NCBI GenBank assembly: GCA_963731125.1
Contig: CAVSVP010000010.1
Coordinates: forward strand, 153,077-217,076
Length of the DNA stretch: 64,000 nucleotides
Reading direction: 5' to 3'
Source: CAVSVP01 sp963731125
Lineage (GTDB): Bacteria > Pseudomonadota > Gammaproteobacteria > Competibacterales > Competibacteraceae
In this document: one piece after another, positions 18,375-26,465 of the stretch
How the letters are laid out: every line of letters starts with the position of its first letter
Numbering within the stretch: the first letter of the stretch is position 1
Position numbers and translations under genes: made by a program
The notes under the pieces: generated by a model
What the model saw: only the letters and a program-made list of their open reading frames with translations
Told to the model about the DNA's origin: nothing
The model's database searches: none

Positions 18375-19586
18375 CAGGGTCGCATTATATTTTGCAGGTT
18401 GTTGATGGTTGGTCGCCGAAGTAAATAGCGCCCGTACACGGTCTACGGCGCGCTGCATATCTTCAAGAGGGGGCGGCGGAAGTGCCGGAGAGAGATGCTG
18501 ACCCAGCCAGACTGCCCGACCGGAGGTGATGAGGAATTGATGTATCGAGCTGACATCGCGCGTTAAGCGTTGCGGTCCGTTTTGCATTGTCTGTCGATAG
18601 ATGAATGCCTGCAGATGACTGAATTCCCAATATTGCCACTGCCGGCGCAGCCGATCGCCTTTGTTATACGCTGATATGGCTCTTTTTCGCAACGTGGAGT
18701 CTTGACTCAAATCAAAGATATAGACCGGCTTACGAGTCGCACAAGCCTCCGTTAGCATCGCCACGCTGTCGCCTGTTACGATTATGGCATCAGCGAGAGC
18801 GAGATAGCCGAAATAGGGATTATCGGCGGTGTTGGGAGTCCACCGGAACAAATGGTGCGGACAATGAAGGGTTGTCGCGAGAGCGGCTGTTGCAGTGGCC
18901 GGAGTTCGTGCGCTGGTCGTTATGAGGAGCGAACCCCCTGATCCATCGGCCATAGCGCTGGCTTCGCGGCCTAACCTCTCTGCGGCTAGGCGATCGAATA
19001 CATAAGGGCCGCTATTGCCCCCGATAATGACAGCGATATAGGGGCGGGGTAGCTGAGCGAAATGCGGCGTCCATTTTGCTGCCGCTGCAGCGAGCCGAGC
19101 TTCCGTGACTCGATACAGGGTCAGCTTATTGTGGAGCACGTTTGGATGCGCCGGCAGCCGGTATTGCGGTGTGGTGATCACCAAATCAAAGTGTTCCGGC
19201 CGTGCCCAAGGACGGCCAATGTGAATGAGCTTAACCCTGCCTCCCGCTTGTTTGCGAATCCAGCGGCACACGGGTTCGCCTCGCATGCCTGCAGAGATCA
19301 CCAAGTCCGGCCAAGGGGGTAGCAGAGGACTGGATTGCCGTTTGTTAATGCCCGCTAGGCCAGTGCCGCGCAGTACATTGGTGACAAACTCATATTTTCG
19401 GTACACCAGACGTTTTATCTCAAACGGCCAGCCTAGCGCCTCAGCCAGCGCGATGATTTGGGCGTTCTCGCCCGTGCGTTGGCCTAACACTAACCAAGCT
19501 TTGGGTGGCCGACTTTCATGCGCTCTCTCACTCAGTTCGGGTGAACTGGGATAAGAATTCCAGTGACCCTGGATTATCGCATTCAT
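18363..19586 (-). CDS. ELM1/GtrOC1-family putative glycosyltransferase (paralog 2)
   Basis: The frame is open from 19670, but I take the ATG at 19586: it leaves an N-terminal lead about as long as in the relatives and has GGAG eleven bases upstream. Family blocks are KAWLVLGQRTGENAQI, PWPDLVISAGMRGEP, AVIIGGNSGPYVFDRL and YLALADAIIVTGDSVAM. It is close to the copies at 22986 and 26466. It is transcribed toward the GT8-like gene at 17469 and overlaps its end. Confidence 0.78.
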   Translation of the reverse strand: MNAIIQGHWNSYPSSPELSERAHESRPPKAWLVLGQRTGENAQIIALAEALGWPFEIKRLVYRKYEFVTNVLRGTGLAGINKRQSSPLLPPWPDLVISAGMRGEPVCRWIRKQAGGRVKLIHIGRPWARPEHFDLVITTPQYRLPAHPNVLHNKLTLYRVTEARLAAAAAKWTPHFAQLPRPYIAVIIGGNSGPYVFDRLAAERLGREASAMADGSGGSLLITTSARTPATATAALATTLHCPHHLFRWTPNTADNPYFGYLALADAIIVTGDSVAMLTEACATRKPVYIFDLSQDSTLRKRAISAYNKGDRLRRQWQYWEFSHLQAFIYRQTMQNGPQRLTRDVSSIHQFLITSGRAVWLGQHLSPALPPPPLEDMQRAVDRVRALFTSATNHQQPAKYNATLLSR

Positions 19587-19811
19587 TTCCGTTCGCGCTC
19601 CGTAGTGCATGCCGTTTTGGCTCTGACCCGAGTTGTGTATCATACGAGCTTGCAAAGCATGATATACCAAATCTCATGAATGCTTATGCACCCTATAAAT
19701 TGGGGAAACGTTATTAGCCGGTTTTCAAGGATAATGGACAGCAGTGGATTTGCAGAGAGTGCTTTGGCAAAACTTTCACCGCAAAGCAAAATAGCAAGCA
19801 AGTGCCGTAAA

Positions 19812-19891
19812 AGACATTATTGGAAACTAATTCTTGTTTTCCTTTATTTCAGTGGCGTAGGGAATCGAGATCCGAGTTTCCAATAATGTCT
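19812..19891. repeat. 80-bp unit with 17-bp perfect inverted ends
   Basis: AGACATTATTGGAAACT at 19812-19828 is repeated as its exact complement at 19875-19891, with 46 bp between. It lies in the 240-bp gap before the hydroxylase gene at 19915. A MITE-like relic or a large operator/hairpin are both possible; no transposase fits in it. Confidence 0.7.
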
Positions 19892-19914
19892 AAAGTTTAC
19901 GATTAAAACAAGGT

Positions 19915-20745
19915 ATGGTGATAATGAATCGCATTCAACAGTTAAGGGAACTCCGCCGTCACTACGTGATTAAGTATGGAAGATCGACGTTACGTGCCCT
20001 GGACCGATTTATTGGCCGGCAGTCATTGATTGGTAATCCTCCAGTTTTCGATGTGGCATTGTTTCCATGGGTAGCAACCCTTGAAACCAATTGGCAAAGT
20101 ATCCGTGCTGAGCTTCAAGAGATCCTGAAAGCCCGGGAGCACGTGCCCTCGTTTCATGAGATTTCACCGGATCAACAGAGGATTTCTAAAGGCGATAAGT
20201 GGAAAACCTTTGTGCTTTACGGTTTCGGACAACGCGCCGAACGCAATTGCCGGCATTGTCCTGCAACGGTACGGGTGCTGGAGACCATTCCTGGACTACA
20301 GAACGCTTGGTTCTCGATGTTAGCCCCCGGTTATCACATACCACCCCATCACGGTGTGACGAAAGGAGTGATCAGATGTCATTTAGCATTGATTGTGCCA
20401 GAGCAGCGCGAGCGGTGTGTTATCCGCGTTGCCAATCAGCTCTGCCAGTGGGAAGAGGGAAAGTGTCTACTATTCGACGATACTTATGAACATGAGGTAT
20501 GGAATAACACGGATCAAGAGCGGGTGGTTTTGTTTTTGGATATCAACAGACCGTTGCGCTTGCCCGGCCGGTTATTGAGTCGGTTGCTTATTCATGGTAT
20601 CCAGTTGACCGCTTACGTCAAGGACGCCCGCCGGAATCTGGCGACTTGGGAAGACCGCTTTGAGACGGCGGCACTACAGGCCGAGAATTTTCACTACACC
20701 GAAAATGCCAAGAAGCCGCTAGCGAAAGACACCTCGGCGGTATAA
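19915..20745 (+). CDS. Aspartyl/asparaginyl beta-hydroxylase family protein
   Basis: The 276-residue product has the family core: WFSMLAPGYHIPPHHGVTKG near residue 123 with the first iron histidine, RCHLALIVP, then LLFDDTYEHEVWNNT near 182 with the second histidine, and a RVVLFLDINRP arginine block. It lacks a signal peptide. In bacteria such enzymes occur next to lipid A and glycan genes, where lipid or glycan hydroxylation (LpxO-like) has been shown for some members. Two ATGs (19915, 19924) are possible starts. The last 27 bp overlap the convergent gene at 20719. Confidence 0.85.
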   Translation: MVIMNRIQQLRELRRHYVIKYGRSTLRALDRFIGRQSLIGNPPVFDVALFPWVATLETNWQSIRAELQEILKAREHVPSFHEISPDQQRISKGDKWKTFVLYGFGQRAERNCRHCPATVRVLETIPGLQNAWFSMLAPGYHIPPHHGVTKGVIRCHLALIVPEQRERCVIRVANQLCQWEEGKCLLFDDTYEHEVWNNTDQERVVLFLDINRPLRLPGRLLSRLLIHGIQLTAYVKDARRNLATWEDRFETAALQAENFHYTENAKKPLAKDTSAV

Positions 20746-21672
20746 CCGCCACAGCAAACTCCACCCAAACAGCAGGGGGTAACGGCGTAGCCGTGGAGGT
20801 ACTGCGATAGCAGTACCCGAGTGCCGCTCCAGTTTCCACACGATGTAGTCCACGCCGCCTTGAAAGGTCAATAGTGCTTTGCTTAAACGCGCCAAGGATA
20901 ATAATTTGCCCTGAACCCGCCGTATGCGCCAGGTTAGCTGGTTGACGAGACGTGTTGTGAAGGCAATCTTGGCTGCATAACGAAGCGGCTGGCTGCTGAT
21001 GTCGGTGTAAATAGTATAGGAAAGCGCTGGCATAGCTACTTGCGTAATTTGTTCATAGTATGGCTGAGTCGCTTCCCAAAGTTGGCTCACACGATTCGAT
21101 TTTTCTGCGCGCAATTCGGCTCGATAGCTAAGCGAGAGACCCGTCAGCCACAACTCGCGAGCTTCGAAGCGCGCCGGCAGCTGGGGTAGCACCCGGGTCA
21201 TAAAAGTCACCACTGCCTGGGCTAAGGCAGCATCAATTTGTTGCTGAAGGGTTTCGTCTTGAGCATAAAGCACCCTGATCGGCTGCGCAAAACGTCCCCA
21301 TAAATAGGAGTGAAACCATTTCATGGAGGTGCCACGTTGCAGATCTCGTAGGGAGATAACTGCATATTTAGCACGGATAATATGGCCTGCCGATGGCACT
21401 TCCAGATAGAACACGTTGGGAGGCAACAGTTGATTGCAAAGGCGTAAGGTTCGCCTATCGTAAGCCTTGCGATAGTCGTTTACTACCACGTAAAGATCGG
21501 CCAGACCGTCTAAGTCGTTACCGCTACGCAAGCAAGAGCCATAGAATAGGATGGCCTGTGTAGCGCTACCGAAACGTTCAAGAAGAGCTTTGCTAAGCAG
21601 ACTGACCCCCGGTGCAACTGGTTGGAGGCTTTGTTGTTGAATCAATTGAATGAGTTGGCTCGGAAGCGACAT
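20719..21672 (-). CDS. Tam41-like phosphatidate cytidylyltransferase
   Basis: The 317-residue product has a nucleotidyltransferase-like start, ILFYGSCLRSGNDLDGLADL near residue 40, then RAKYAVISLRDLQRGTSMKW near 103 and WGRFAQPIRVL near 127. That order matches the Tam41 family (a YGSG-type loop, then YGVIS and AGRLHKPV blocks), which makes CDP-diacylglycerol from CTP and phosphatidic acid at membranes. The first acidic motif is weak (ADLYVVV), so activity is not certain. The gene starts 4 bp after the lipid-kinase stop, so the pair would turn diacylglycerol into CDP-diacylglycerol. Confidence 0.6.
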   Translation of the reverse strand: MSLPSQLIQLIQQQSLQPVAPGVSLLSKALLERFGSATQAILFYGSCLRSGNDLDGLADLYVVVNDYRKAYDRRTLRLCNQLLPPNVFYLEVPSAGHIIRAKYAVISLRDLQRGTSMKWFHSYLWGRFAQPIRVLYAQDETLQQQIDAALAQAVVTFMTRVLPQLPARFEARELWLTGLSLSYRAELRAEKSNRVSQLWEATQPYYEQITQVAMPALSYTIYTDISSQPLRYAAKIAFTTRLVNQLTWRIRRVQGKLLSLARLSKALLTFQGGVDYIVWKLERHSGTAIAVPPRLRRYPLLFGWSLLWRLYRRGVFR

Positions 21673-21676
21673 AATA

Positions 21677-22744
21677 CTATAAGCGAATAAAGGTACCCAG
21701 CCCGCCTTGGTCGACTACCACGGGCCCGGCACGGCTATCAACTGGATGGATTTCGCCGTCTAGTGTGAAAGGGCTGTCCATGATAAGCCGTACTTCGTTA
21801 ACGTTTTGGCTGACGTAGCCATTTTCTGGAGTCCCGAATCGATTAGGCCGTCCCCAAAGTAACGGAGGTATCGCCAGCAGAGCACGTGTCGAGCCGGCCC
21901 GCATAGCGGTATACTGAAGCGGCCCGGTGCCTCTGCCCCAATAGGGACGCAGCCCGAGAAATAGCCGCTTCAGCGTGCTGATCAGCAAGAGAAGAAATTT
22001 TTGCTGCTGTAATGGCGAATGCTGGTTTAGGCTGACATGAATAGTTACGGGAGCAATATAAGCTGGATCGCGGCGGGCGACAGCCGTCATGACTCGCAAT
22101 GTCGCTAAACCCGGTGCCCATTCATGCCGAAGTCCCAGACTGTATAATCGCTGGTGGCAAAAATCGATGCCCTTGATGATCGCTCCCGTCCCAAAAAACA
22201 TTCCGTACAAGGGTTGCGCGTAGGAAGGCGAGCGAACGCGCAGAATGGGCCGCTGCAGAATTTGTGCTGGTTGATGCGTGGCACTCGCCCAGCGAAGCAG
22301 TTTGTGTAACGCTTTACGGTGATTACCCCGTAACCCCACATCGCCGGCGGTCATATTGGTGGAACCTCCCGGCAAGATGGCCAATAGCGGTAGCGGGGTA
22401 AGCAGCTTATGGTGAAACAAGCTTGTTAAAGTCGCTTGAACTGTGCCGTCACCACCATTTATCACCACTAGATCCGGCGCTTTACCGGCAAAATCACTTA
22501 GAGCTGCCACGATGTCGGCGGGGGTTTGCACTTCCCGATGCTGTACCCACGGGTAATCGGCCAAAATTTTTTGAATCCCTTGTAAACCGCGTCGGTTCCT
22601 GCCGCTGTGCGGATTGCTGAGCAGTCCGACACGTAAAGTGCCGGATGCGATTCGTTGCAGGACCGGTGCCGGTGAATTTTCAAGGACGTTGACTGCTAGG
22701 CTATCGGCATAAGGCGCCGTATTATCGTTCGAACCAAGTTGCAT
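21677..22744 (-). CDS. Diacylglycerol/lipid kinase family protein
   Basis: The 355-residue product has LLSNPHSGRNRRGLQGI near residue 42 and VINGGDGTVQATL near 95, the NP-SG and GGDGT signatures of the DagK/YegS/sphingosine-kinase fold, followed by ILPGGSTNMTAGDVG. These enzymes phosphorylate diacylglycerol or related lipids with ATP on the inner membrane. The C-terminal beta domain is present (SPFTLDGEIHP). It is longer than typical YegS (about 300) because of 30 extra N-terminal residues. It forms a tight pair with the Tam41-like gene. Confidence 0.85.
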   Translation of the reverse strand: MQLGSNDNTAPYADSLAVNVLENSPAPVLQRIASGTLRVGLLSNPHSGRNRRGLQGIQKILADYPWVQHREVQTPADIVAALSDFAGKAPDLVVINGGDGTVQATLTSLFHHKLLTPLPLLAILPGGSTNMTAGDVGLRGNHRKALHKLLRWASATHQPAQILQRPILRVRSPSYAQPLYGMFFGTGAIIKGIDFCHQRLYSLGLRHEWAPGLATLRVMTAVARRDPAYIAPVTIHVSLNQHSPLQQQKFLLLLISTLKRLFLGLRPYWGRGTGPLQYTAMRAGSTRALLAIPPLLWGRPNRFGTPENGYVSQNVNEVRLIMDSPFTLDGEIHPVDSRAGPVVVDQGGLGTFIRL

Positions 22745-22923
22745 CGCGCTGAATTAGAACATACTGTATTCTGTATTAGTTTTTCGCTCTTGGTGGTGTG
22801 CGCTTGCCGCTTTCCCAAGAGGATTAGGGATTTGAGATTGCTGGCCGTAAGCGTTCTCAACTTACGTACGATGGTACCAGTTAATCATCTAATTATCATC
22901 GACACCTATTTAGACTGAAATTT

Positions 22924-22947
22924 ATCGCCTGCGAAGGCGATTTTTTT
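22924..22947 (+). terminator. Intrinsic terminator or attenuator hairpin
   Basis: ATCGCC, the loop TGCGAA, GGCGAT and then a run of T form a textbook Rho-independent terminator on the plus strand. It lies between divergently transcribed genes, about 25 bp before the ribosome site of the ELM1-like gene at 22986, so it could attenuate that gene's leader transcript. Confidence 0.7.
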
Positions 22948-22985
22948 CTGGATAGAGCCAGTGCTTTAAACAGGAGATGCGTTTC

Positions 22986-24197
22986 ATGAGGTCTGGATCA
23001 GTTACCACGGCACCTCTTAGTCGAACTCCTCGGGTTTGGCTGCTGCTGGGGCATAAGGCCGGGGATAATACGCAAGTCCTCGCGCTGGCGGAGGCGCTGG
23101 GTTGGCCCTTTGAAAGCAAACATATTGTCTATCGGCAGTATGAATTGTTCACGAATCTAATGTTGGGTCCTACGTTAGCGGGAATCGTCAAACATCGCTC
23201 CAGTTTCTTAACACCGCCTTGGCCTGATTTGGTGATTACTGCTGGACGTCGCAACGAACCCGTGGCCAGATGGATTCAACAACAGGCGGGCGGCAAGGTT
23301 CGGTTGGTCCATATCGGCCGTCCTTGGACGCGTTTGGAACGTTTCGATCTCATCATCTCCACGCCCCAATACCAGTTGCCGGTATCTAGGAACGTCTTAC
23401 TTAACGCGATGCCCTTGCATCGGGTAACCCAGGCACGTCTTAACGAGGCGGCAAATGGGTGGGCACCACTCCTGGCGCATCTGCCGCGACCGTATTTTGC
23501 CGTGTTGGTGGGCGGTCATAGCGGCTCCTTTGTATTTGGTCCTCCTGCAGGAGAACGACTGGGCCGTGAGGCGAGCGCCATGGTCGGCGCGGTTGGAGGA
23601 TCGTTGCTAGTGACAACTAGCGCCCGCAGTCCGTCGGCTACGATTGATGCCTTAGCCGCAGCGGTTGCGCATCAGCCTACCCATTTTTTCCGGTGGTCCC
23701 CCAATGCCGCCGATAATCCCTATTTTGGTTACCTTGCCCTTGCTGATGATATTATTGTAACAGGCGACAGCATATCAATGCTGACGGAAGCCTGCGCGAC
23801 TCGTAAGCCAGTCTACATTTTTGATCCCGCTGAAGACGCAACTGCAGCAAAGATAAACGTTGAAAATTGCGCCCGACCTCACTGCTCAGACAGGCGTCGC
23901 TGGCAAGACATTCGGCTCCAGGCCTTAACTCACCGGCTGGCAATGCGTATTGCCCCACGTCGGATGAAGCGCGATGTTCGCGCGATTCACCAATATCTTA
24001 TGAATTCCGGTAGAGCAGTGCGGCTTGGAGAGCCCTTCCCGTCAAGGGCATTGTCCCCCCCTCTGGAAGACTTGCAAAGCACCGTAGTGCGTGTGCAGGC
24101 CTTGCTGGCGCAGGATGTTGACGCTTGTGTTAAGCCGACCCACCCAGGCGAAGCCGGGTTGAGTTTGCGCCGTTTTAAAGAAAAGACCCCAGATTAG
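22986..24197 (+). CDS. ELM1/GtrOC1-family putative glycosyltransferase (paralog 3)
   Basis: I choose the ATG at 22986: AGGAG ends at 22976 and would touch the earlier in-frame ATG at 22977. The 403-residue product shows VWLLLGHKAGDNTQVLALAE, PWPDLVITAGRRNEP, LVGGHSGSFVFGPP and YLALADDIIVTGDSISM. It is close to the copies at 18363 and 26466 but is on the opposite strand. Its end lies 3 bp from the end of the convergent frameshifted GT8-like gene, repeating the tail-to-tail pairing seen at 18.37 kb. Confidence 0.78.
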   Translation: MRSGSVTTAPLSRTPRVWLLLGHKAGDNTQVLALAEALGWPFESKHIVYRQYELFTNLMLGPTLAGIVKHRSSFLTPPWPDLVITAGRRNEPVARWIQQQAGGKVRLVHIGRPWTRLERFDLIISTPQYQLPVSRNVLLNAMPLHRVTQARLNEAANGWAPLLAHLPRPYFAVLVGGHSGSFVFGPPAGERLGREASAMVGAVGGSLLVTTSARSPSATIDALAAAVAHQPTHFFRWSPNAADNPYFGYLALADDIIVTGDSISMLTEACATRKPVYIFDPAEDATAAKINVENCARPHCSDRRRWQDIRLQALTHRLAMRIAPRRMKRDVRAIHQYLMNSGRAVRLGEPFPSRALSPPLEDLQSTVVRVQALLAQDVDACVKPTHPGEAGLSLRRFKEKTPD

Positions 24198-24200
24198 CCC

Positions 24201-25110
24201 TCAAGCGGGAAGCGGCGGCGTGCGTTCCAGTACCTCCAGGGCGTCGTGACGCACATGATTTTGCCGCATCTCTTTGTAAAGCATGGCTTCCGAGATTATT
24301 CCCTTGTCCAGACACTCACGAAGTAGGCCAAAGAAGAAGCGTTCCTGGTTCGGGTCAGGATGACGAGAGTACTGTCCCAATAGGGCGTATTCACCGAACC
24401 GCTGTCGCCTGGCCCGTAGCAACCAGGCAAGCGGCGGGGAACCACCGGAATCTTTCCGTTGGCGTCCAGTCGACCGGAAGACCTGTTTTCCAAGGTTGCG
24501 TCTTACGTCGAGTATTGTGCAATAGTTTGGTCTTTTCAGTAAGCCTATCGAAGTCGTTCCATTCCTCTTCAAGGAATCCAATCGTTTCCCGCGGTTCCGG
24601 CTTAAGGCAAATCCAATCTGTGTAGTCCTGCTCGAATTGAAACAGCTCGTTAAACTGCTTCTCACAGTGCCAGTGGGTTAAACTGTCGCAATTGAGGAGC
24701 ATAACGCTGCTGGCCAGGCAGCTATCGACTAGCCCCAGTGCGCCAAAACGACGTCGTCGGCACAAGATTGCTTTGCCTGCCATATCCCGGGACAGTAGCT
24801 CCCAAATATCGCCTACGGCAAAGACATCAGGATCGATTACCACGGCACGCCCTGTATAACCCATCAATTTGGGAGGCATAAAGCGCAGTGGCGTAAAAGA
24901 CTGCAAGTCGTTATTGAACCACTGGCGTTTTGTTCCATCGCGCAAATATAACTGACCCTCTCGGACCCGCAAAAATGGGTAATCCCGTGTGTGGATGATG
25001 CGCACGTCGAATTTATCGTTGTTTCTGGAGTTACGCCGCAAGGCGTACTGCGCCACCAAAGCACCAATCAGTTGCTTATGATTGGTTTGAATAAACACAC
25101 CATATGTCAC
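24201..25110 (-). pseudogene. GT8-like glycosyltransferase (paralog 3), frameshifted
   Basis: The GTG at 25110 matches the start of the other copies. The N-terminal part (VFIQTNHKQLIGAL, VVIDPDVFAVGDIW, LLHNTRRKTQPWKTGLP) is in one frame down to RWFP at about 24440, and the rest (LAWLLRARRQRFGEYALL through the end) is in another. Comparison with 17469 shows one extra C in a CCCC run (minus strand TTCCCC). Either the copy is freshly inactivated or the base is a sequencing error. The remaining codons are otherwise intact, which fits a recent event. Confidence 0.8.
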
Positions 25111-25193
25111 AGCTAAATGTCTTCTTGTTGAGCCTCGCCACCGGTACACTACCTCCGCCTGGTATGACAAAATGACCATTACCTGGGCGTTAG

Positions 25194-26156
25194 CTATTGA
25201 TGGTGTTCTCGCCATCTAAACACTTTCGCTGCGGTAAATCGCATCACCGTGGCTATTAGCATTGCGTATACTACATCAACCCCGTAATGGTAGCCATTGT
25301 ATAAGGTGCTAACGACCAGCCCAATAAATATAGGCAAAAACAAGAAACGGGCCACTTGAAAGCGAACCGCATACCAAGTGGCCACCATTGCGACGGCTAC
25401 ATGACTGGAAGGAAAGGCACCGCCAACAATCGTGCCGTTTTCGAAAATCCATTGTTCAATCGTCGTGATTGGCCCGCCGCGCAGTTCTATTAACGCATTT
25501 CCATAGTCGGGCCAGAAGATCGGGCCACCCGCGGGAGTGAATAGAAAATGGAGATAACAAATCCAAAAGGTAAGCGAGATCGCCAACATAAATTCTCGAA
25601 AAGCCTCTCCGGGCCGGGATGTTTCGTCACTGCATCTTCTGAAATAAAGTGGCATTCCGATGCCGGGGATAAAGAAATAAAAACTGGCATAGCAGAAATA
25701 CATAAGCTCGGTCAGCCAAAAGCTGGCGTAGCGTTGCAGAAGGGGTGTTAATTCTCTTCTGAAAAGAAACCGATCGGCTGTCATTAGATAGGCGTCAATC
25801 AACTGTGGTTGAAGCACATGGATCATTCGGCCGACAGCCTCAAAGCAAAACGGAAACAGCAAGGCGGGATACCACCACCGAATGAACCTGGCTAGCGGGT
25901 GTTTCCAAAGCAAGGGGAGCCGTTGTGCGCCTATCCCCGTTGCACCAATGAGAAAATGATAGAAAAGTAAATGCCAGGGATTTTCGACGCGGCCCAACCA
26001 GATTCCTGCCACCAGTAGCAGAGCTACCACGATGCCTAAATAGGCTAGGAAAAAAAGATCCTGAAGTTCCCAGTGGACAGCATAGGGCGCTGTCGCATGC
26101 GCATTTGCAGCACGGCTTCTCAGCCTTGCCGCAGTGGCTGCGCTGGCGGAATCCAT
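25194..26156 (-). CDS. PAP2_3 (Aur1/inositolphosphotransferase-type) membrane protein
   Basis: I take the ATG at 26156; an upstream TTG at 26225 would add 23 residues. The protein has about six hydrophobic segments, then GGAFPSSHVAVAMVATWY (PAP2 motif 2, SxH) and NGYHYGVDVVYAM (motif 3, HxxxD). This is the PAP2 branch that includes yeast Aur1, which moves a phospho-headgroup between lipids. With the lipid kinase and Tam41-like genes nearby, it may build or remodel a phospholipid or glycolipid of this locus. A simple lipid phosphatase is the alternative. Confidence 0.75.
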   Translation of the reverse strand: MDSASAATAARLRSRAANAHATAPYAVHWELQDLFFLAYLGIVVALLLVAGIWLGRVENPWHLLFYHFLIGATGIGAQRLPLLWKHPLARFIRWWYPALLFPFCFEAVGRMIHVLQPQLIDAYLMTADRFLFRRELTPLLQRYASFWLTELMYFCYASFYFFIPGIGMPLYFRRCSDETSRPGEAFREFMLAISLTFWICYLHFLFTPAGGPIFWPDYGNALIELRGGPITTIEQWIFENGTIVGGAFPSSHVAVAMVATWYAVRFQVARFLFLPIFIGLVVSTLYNGYHYGVDVVYAMLIATVMRFTAAKVFRWREHHQ

Positions 26157-26465
26157 CAGGGAATTCTGCTGCCAAAGCCGCCGCGGAGAACTTCCAGCGT
26201 AAGAGCCTTTTGCGTTAGTAACCAACTTGAATGCTTTTTGCTATGGTTACCTTCGCTGAAGTGTACCGCAGTGATTGCGGCAGTTCTAAGATAAGGTGAC
26301 TGTAGCGACGGGTTGTACAATTGGTTAAGAGCACGCTGTAGCGGATTAGCCGGAAGTGTTCTTTTTATTAGCCTGCCATTATTCATTTGGTGGTTACGCG
26401 TGTTGTTAGAATAGCCGTTCAGGTCACGGCAAATCGAGGTTTACGTTGCCAAGCCGTAACATGCC
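26157..26465. other. Intergenic region
   Basis: About 300 bp between the PAP2_3 gene start and the end of the ELM1-like gene at 26466. No supported gene, RNA or terminator is visible; a 76-codon minus-strand frame lacks a ribosome site and any recognisable motif. Confidence 0.4.
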
